Shown piece by piece: positions 59,979 to 64,000 of a stretch of DNA of 64,000 nucleotides. Both the position numbers and the translations under genes were made by a program. Source of the DNA: Pseudohoeflea sp964511625 (GTDB lineage: Bacteria > Pseudomonadota > Alphaproteobacteria > Rhizobiales > Rhizobiaceae); NCBI GenBank assembly GCA_964511625.1, contig CAZEJG010000008.1, forward strand, positions 62,001-126,000, written 5' to 3'. Below the pieces are notes generated by a model that saw only the letters and a list, made by a program, of their open reading frames with translations, had not been told where the DNA came from and searched no databases. How positions within the stretch are numbered: position 1 is the stretch's first letter; every line of letters starts with the position of its first letter.

Positions 59979-61316
59979 TCATTCCGCAGCCTCGACTGGC
60001 ATCTCGTGGGGAACTGGTTCGATACCCGCCAGCCGCTCCGGCTTCCGTCCGCCATAGGCCCAGTCGAGAAGTTCGACCGTGTGGACCACCGGGATGCCAG
60101 TGCCGCTGGCGATCTGGGTGATGCAGCCGATGTTGCCTGCCGCGATCACCTGCGGCGCGGTGCGCTCGATGTTCTTCACCTTGCGCGCGCGCAGTTTCGC
60201 CGAGATCTCCGGCTGCATGATGTTGTAGGTGCCCGCCGAGCCGCAGCACAGATGGCCCTCGGCCGGTTCGCGCACGGTGAAGCCAGCCGCACGCAAGAGA
60301 GCCTTCGGCTGCACCGTGACCTTCTGGCCGTGCTGGAGCGAACAGGCGGCATGATAGGCGACAGTCAGACCGCCGACGCCGGCATTCTGCGGCAGTTCGA
60401 TGGCACCGAGATATTCGGTTATGTCCTTTGCAAGCGCCGAAACCCTTGCTGCCTTCCCGGCATAGTCCGGATCGAGGCGCAGCATGTGGCCATAGTCCTT
60501 GACGGTCGTGCCGCAGCCCGATGTGGTGATCAGGATCGCGTCGAGCCCGCCATTGTCGATGAGTCTCGTCCAGGCATCGACATTGCGGCGGGCAGCGGAC
60601 AGCGCCTGCTCCTCACGGCCCATGTGATGAACCAGCGCGCCGCAGCACCCCTCGCCTTCCGGCTCCACCACTTCGATGCCCGCGCGGGCAAGCAGACGCC
60701 GTGCCGCCGCGTTGATGCCCGGATCGAGCACCGACTGGGCGCAGCCGGCAAGGATGGCCACCCGGCCCTTCGGCTTCGCGACTGGCGGAGTGGACCGTAT
60801 CGCAGGAGCCGCCGGTATCGAGGCCGGCGCGAGGCTCAGCATCGCGGCCAGGGGCCGGAGCGGCTTGACGGACTGGAACAGCGAAATGAACGGTCGGCCG
60901 AGCGCCGAGGCGCGGAGCGCCAGCCGGAAGCGTGACGGATAGGGCAGCACGAAGGCCAGCATGTTGCGGATCAGCCGGTCCGCCAGCGGTCGCTTGTAGG
61001 TCTTCTCGATATGCACCCGGGCATGGTCGACGAGGTGCATGTAGTCGACGCCGGACGGACAGGTCGTCACGCAGGCGAGGCATGAGAGGCAGCGGTCGAT
61101 ATGGGTGACCACCTCCCTGTCGGCGGCGCGTCCGTTCTCCAGCATGTCCTTGATCAGGTAGATGCGGCCGCGCGGACTGTCGAGCTCATTGCCGAGCGTC
61201 ACATAGGTCGGACACGTGGCCGTGCAGAAGCCGCAATGGACACATTTGCGCAGGATCTTCTCGGATTCCGCAACGCCCGGATCGGCAAGCTGTTCAGGGG
61301 TGAAATTGGTCTGCAT
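59979..61316 (-). CDS. glcF: Glycolate oxidase iron-sulfur subunit GlcF
   Basis: 445 residues. Two ferredoxin-type clusters, CVHCGFCTATCP and CLSCLACVTTCP (about 25-90), bind two [4Fe-4S] centres, and two CCG domains follow with GCAQS...EGEGCCGALVHHMG and CCGSAGTYNI. GlcF passes electrons from the flavin subunits GlcD/GlcE to the membrane quinone pool, oxidising glycolate to glyoxylate. ATG 61316 follows AGGACATCAG. It is the third gene of glcD-glcE-glcF, 49 bp after glcE. Confidence 0.96.
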   Translation of the reverse strand: MQTNFTPEQLADPGVAESEKILRKCVHCGFCTATCPTYVTLGNELDSPRGRIYLIKDMLENGRAADREVVTHIDRCLSCLACVTTCPSGVDYMHLVDHARVHIEKTYKRPLADRLIRNMLAFVLPYPSRFRLALRASALGRPFISLFQSVKPLRPLAAMLSLAPASIPAAPAIRSTPPVAKPKGRVAILAGCAQSVLDPGINAAARRLLARAGIEVVEPEGEGCCGALVHHMGREEQALSAARRNVDAWTRLIDNGGLDAILITTSGCGTTVKDYGHMLRLDPDYAGKAARVSALAKDITEYLGAIELPQNAGVGGLTVAYHAACSLQHGQKVTVQPKALLRAAGFTVREPAEGHLCCGSAGTYNIMQPEISAKLRARKVKNIERTAPQVIAAGNIGCITQIASGTGIPVVHTVELLDWAYGGRKPERLAGIEPVPHEMPVEAAE

Positions 61317-61365
61317 CTGATGTCCTGTCCGGTGAGCACCGGTTGGCTGACCGGCGATCGCAGTT

Positions 61366-62613
61366 TCAGTTCACGGGCGCGTCGGCTCCGCCGCTACCGG
61401 CGGGCCCTGCCGTCATCCGTCCGGGATTGAGAATGCCGGCCGGGTCGAGCTGCGCGCGGATCCGGGTCGACAGGGCGGCGAGCGCCGCGGGCTGAGGTTC
61501 GAAGACCTCGACCGAGGCCCTCACCGCATCGGATGCGCGCACCAGCATCGCATGGCCGCCGCCGAGCTTCGAGATGAAGGCACGGAGGAGTTCGTCCTCG
61601 ACATCCTGCTCCATCTGCAGCCAGACGAGCCCGCCCTGCCAGTCGTAATAGGCGTCGACGCCGGTTCTCAGCCGCAGCGCCGCCACGAGCTGGTGTCCTA
61701 TGGTGGGCGCCACGGAGACGCGCCAGACCGGCTTGTTGCGATCCGCGGCGAAGGGATGGACATCCCTCACCTCACGCCAGATCGTTGCGCTCTCCTGAGC
61801 GTTCAGCAGGCGGGAGTCGCCGTAGGCCGCCATGGCGCGGGCCAGCTTCTCCTTGCGCACCATAACCGACTGCTCCAGCCCCTCGAGCCGCAACAGCGTC
61901 GCCGGCTCCCAGCCGAGCGCACCACCCATGAAGCGGTTGACGACGCTCGTCGGGAGATGGGCGGCCGACGAGACTTCGACGCTCAGCGCCATGGCAGAAG
62001 CCATGGCAGCGGCTGCCTCGGCGTCATTGAGGCCGGAAACGACGAGCGTGGCGCTGGTCTCAGGTTTTGGCAGAACCTTGAAGGTCACCTCGCTCAGAAC
62101 GCCGAGCGTTCCCCAGGACCCGGCGAGCAGCTTGACGAGATCGAGGCCGGTGACGTTCTTCATCACCCGGCCACCGGACTTGATGACCTCGCCGGACCCG
62201 TTGACGAAGCGTACGCCCAGAAGACTGTCGCGCGCCGCACCGGCGCTCAGCCGTCGGGGGCCGGAGACGTTGGCGGCGAACACGCCGCCGATTGTCGGCT
62301 CGCCGTCGCCGCCCAACAACAGGCGATGGTCCATCGGTTCGAAGGTCAGCATCTGGCCGTTGCGATCGAGTTCCGCCTCGATCTCGGACAGAGGCGTGCC
62401 GGCCCTTGCCGACATGACGAGTTCGGCGGGGTTGTAGGCGGTGATACCGGAGAGTGCGGACAAATCCACCGTCCTCGCCGCCTGCACGGGTCTCCCGAGA
62501 CCCCGGCGGGTGCCGCCGCCGACGATTTCGAGCGGTTCCCCCTCGCGGCCGGCGCTTGCCACGATGGCGGCAAGCTCCTCCTCGGAAGCAGGCCTGGCAA
62601 TTTCGGTCGTCAT
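61366..62613 (-). CDS. glcE: Glycolate oxidase FAD-binding subunit GlcE
   Basis: 415 residues of the FAD-linked oxidase (VAO/PCMH) fold. FAD-binding blocks: LEIVGGGTRRGLGRP, AGTPLSEIEAELDRNGQMLTFEP, TIGGVFAANVSGPRRLSAGAARDSLLGVRFV and GRVMKNVTGLDLVKLLAGSWGTLGVLSEVTFKV. It is smaller than GlcD and is its partner. ATG 62613 overlaps the glcD stop by 4 bp (ATGA); the frame extends further but into glcD. Sequence ends LDPAGILNPGRM, the typical FAD-oxidase end, followed by a short tail. Confidence 0.95.
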   Translation of the reverse strand: MTTEIARPASEEELAAIVASAGREGEPLEIVGGGTRRGLGRPVQAARTVDLSALSGITAYNPAELVMSARAGTPLSEIEAELDRNGQMLTFEPMDHRLLLGGDGEPTIGGVFAANVSGPRRLSAGAARDSLLGVRFVNGSGEVIKSGGRVMKNVTGLDLVKLLAGSWGTLGVLSEVTFKVLPKPETSATLVVSGLNDAEAAAAMASAMALSVEVSSAAHLPTSVVNRFMGGALGWEPATLLRLEGLEQSVMVRKEKLARAMAAYGDSRLLNAQESATIWREVRDVHPFAADRNKPVWRVSVAPTIGHQLVAALRLRTGVDAYYDWQGGLVWLQMEQDVEDELLRAFISKLGGGHAMLVRASDAVRASVEVFEPQPAALAALSTRIRAQLDPAGILNPGRMTAGPAGSGGADAPVN

Positions 62614-64000
62614 TGCTTCTGCCGTCCTTCCAGCGGGAAAACCTTGGAGGGATTGAAGATCCATTTGGGATCGAAAGCAGAGCGCACATCCATCTGCTGC
62701 CTGAGATCGGCGGGCGCATATTGATGGGTCATCAGGTCACGCTTCTCCACGCCGACGCCATGCTCGCCGGTCAGGCAGCCGCCGGCGTCGACACACAGTT
62801 TGAGGATGTCGTTGCCGGCGAGTTCGGCCTTGTGCGCTTCTTCCGGATCGTTGGCATTGAAGAGGATCAGCGGGTGCATGTTGCCGTCTCCGGCATGGAA
62901 GACGTTGGCGACGCGCAAGCCGTATTTGGCGACGATGACGCTCGTTTCCTTGAGCACATGGGAGAGCTGGCCGAGCGGAACCGTGCCGTCCATGCAGATA
63001 TAGTCGGCGATGCGGCCGGTGGCGCCGAAAGCGGATTTTCGGCCCTTCCAGATCAACGCGGCTTCGGTAGCAGACTGCGATTCCTTGATTGCGGTCACGC
63101 CGTGGCGCTTGGCAATGTCGACGATACGGGCGAGCATCGCATCCATCTCCTCCTCGGAGCCCTCGACCTCGACGATCAGCAAGGCCTCGACATCCATCGG
63201 ATAGCCGGCATGGGCAAAGGCCTCGCAAATCTCGATCGCCGGCTTGTCCATGAACTCGATGGCAACCGGAATGATGCCGGTGCCGATGACTTCGGACACG
63301 CAGGCGCCGGCGGCTTCCGACGTCGGGAAGCCGAACAGAACGGGACGCGCGCCCTCGGGCTTGGCGAGCAGCCGGACGGTCGCCTCGGTGACGATACCCA
63401 ACTGACCTTCCGATCCGCAGATGAGGCCGAGAAGATCATACCCGGATGCGTCGAGCGCCTTGCCGCCGATCTCGACGATCGAACCGTCGAAGAGAACCAT
63501 GCGCACGCCCAAGAGATTGTTGGTGGTCACGCCGTATTTGAGGCAATGTGCGCCGCCGGAGTTCATGCCGATATTGCCGCCGATGGTGCAGGCGAGCTGC
63601 GACGAGGGGTCGGGCGCATAGAAGAAGCCGTCGGCATCGACGGCCTGGGAAATGGAAATGTTGGTGACGCCCGCCTGCACGCGGGCGCAGCGGTTGGGCA
63701 GATCCACCTCGATGATGCGGTTGAGACGCGACAGGCCGATCACCACCGCATCCTCCTGCGGGATGGCGCCGCCCGAGAGCGAAGTGCCCGCACCGCGCGG
63801 GATCACCGGAATGCCCTCCCGGTGACAGTATTTGACGATGGCCGCGACCTGTTCGGTGGTTTCCGGCAGGGCGACGGCGAGCGGCAGCCGGCGATAGGAG
63901 ACGAAGGCATCTGTTTCGAAGGGAACGAGTTCGCGCGCCTCCGTCACCAGCGCGTCCGGCGGCAGCATGTCACCGATATCGGCGAGAATTGCCGCGCGTC
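62610..64000 (-). CDS. glcD: Glycolate oxidase catalytic subunit GlcD, 5' end cut by window
   Basis: At least 463 codons are visible; the sequence continues in frame past 64000 (RAAILADIGDMLPPDALVTEARELVPFETDAFV), so the true start lies outside and the methionine at about 63968 is internal. FAD domain: VIPRGAGTSLSGGAIPQEDAVVIGLSRLNRI, ACTIGGNIGMNSGGAHCLKYGVT, and DLLGLICGSEGQLGIVTEATVRLL. The C-terminal substrate/metal-like region has HAGDGNMHPLILF and GGCLTGEHGVGVEKR. It is the first of glcDEF, oxidising glycolate or other 2-hydroxy acids. It may feed glyoxylate toward glycerate and the glycerate kinase at 26458. Confidence 0.96.
   Translation of the reverse strand, partial: RAAILADIGDMLPPDALVTEARELVPFETDAFVSYRRLPLAVALPETTEQVAAIVKYCHREGIPVIPRGAGTSLSGGAIPQEDAVVIGLSRLNRIIEVDLPNRCARVQAGVTNISISQAVDADGFFYAPDPSSQLACTIGGNIGMNSGGAHCLKYGVTTNNLLGVRMVLFDGSIVEIGGKALDASGYDLLGLICGSEGQLGIVTEATVRLLAKPEGARPVLFGFPTSEAAGACVSEVIGTGIIPVAIEFMDKPAIEICEAFAHAGYPMDVEALLIVEVEGSEEEMDAMLARIVDIAKRHGVTAIKESQSATEAALIWKGRKSAFGATGRIADYICMDGTVPLGQLSHVLKETSVIVAKYGLRVANVFHAGDGNMHPLILFNANDPEEAHKAELAGNDILKLCVDAGGCLTGEHGVGVEKRDLMTHQYAPADLRQQMDVRSAFDPKWIFNPSKVFPLEGRQKQ

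Overview
This 64 kb window is chromosomal DNA of a GC-rich alphaproteobacterium, most likely a member of the Hyphomicrobiales (Rhizobiales) close to the Rhizobiaceae. The grounds are recognisable alphaproteobacterial small families (BA14K, DUF2093, DUF4170), a VjbR-like LuxR regulator, the hisS-hisZ-hisG arrangement with short-form HisG, and a single groESL operon with CIRCE and a sigma-32 promoter beside ribF and a TIGR01459-type HAD gene. No tRNA, rRNA, insertion sequence, phage gene or CRISPR array was seen. The window reads as stable chromosome with dense, often overlapping operons. Both edges cut genes: znuB at the left, glcD at the right.

Layout. 1-2.7 kb: zinc uptake (znuCB divergent from znuA, with two tandem Zur-like dyads between). 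2.7-9.4 kb: a three-gene operon of a transglutaminase/DUF2126 protein, a fused circularly permuted ATP-grasp/alpha-E protein and a second transglutaminase. This looks like a predicted peptide-ligating or protein-modifying system whose substrate is unknown, and it is the best candidate here for undescribed biology. 9.6-17.7 kb: lone cheW, an RND efflux pair, a small conserved protein, and an MFS exporter divergent from a LysR regulator. 18-27.7 kb: SelO pseudokinase-fold AMPylase, a LuxR solo, an acyl-CoA ligase, a DgoK-like kinase with altered motifs and an apparent CTG start, an EAL phosphodiesterase with degenerate GGDEF, a PAS-PAS-receiver protein without a kinase, and glycerate 2-kinase.

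27.9-35.6 kb: mutL and DUF2093 converge on an envelope operon, pmbA-cysQ-DUF4170-DUF374 acyltransferase-waaA-lpxK. The last genes build the Kdo/lipid A core and overlap one another. 35.7-42.2 kb: Kef-type antiporter, VOC protein, patatin, rluB-rsmD (ribosomal RNA modification, overlapping), tadA (tRNA wobble editing) and a lipoprotein. 42.4-49.7 kb: ileS, ribF, HAD phosphatase, groES-groEL.

50-64 kb: an orphan small protein, DoxX, the hisS-hisZ-hisG operon, a LysR/YeiH divergent pair resembling enterobacterial YeiE/YeiH, a BA14K protein, tag (3-methyladenine glycosylase), two L,D-transpeptidases in tandem, and glcDEF (glycolate oxidase). Glycolate oxidase and glycerate 2-kinase could feed the same glyoxylate/glycerate route although they are 32 kb apart. 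All gene calls rest on translated sequence and family knowledge recalled from memory; no database search was run.
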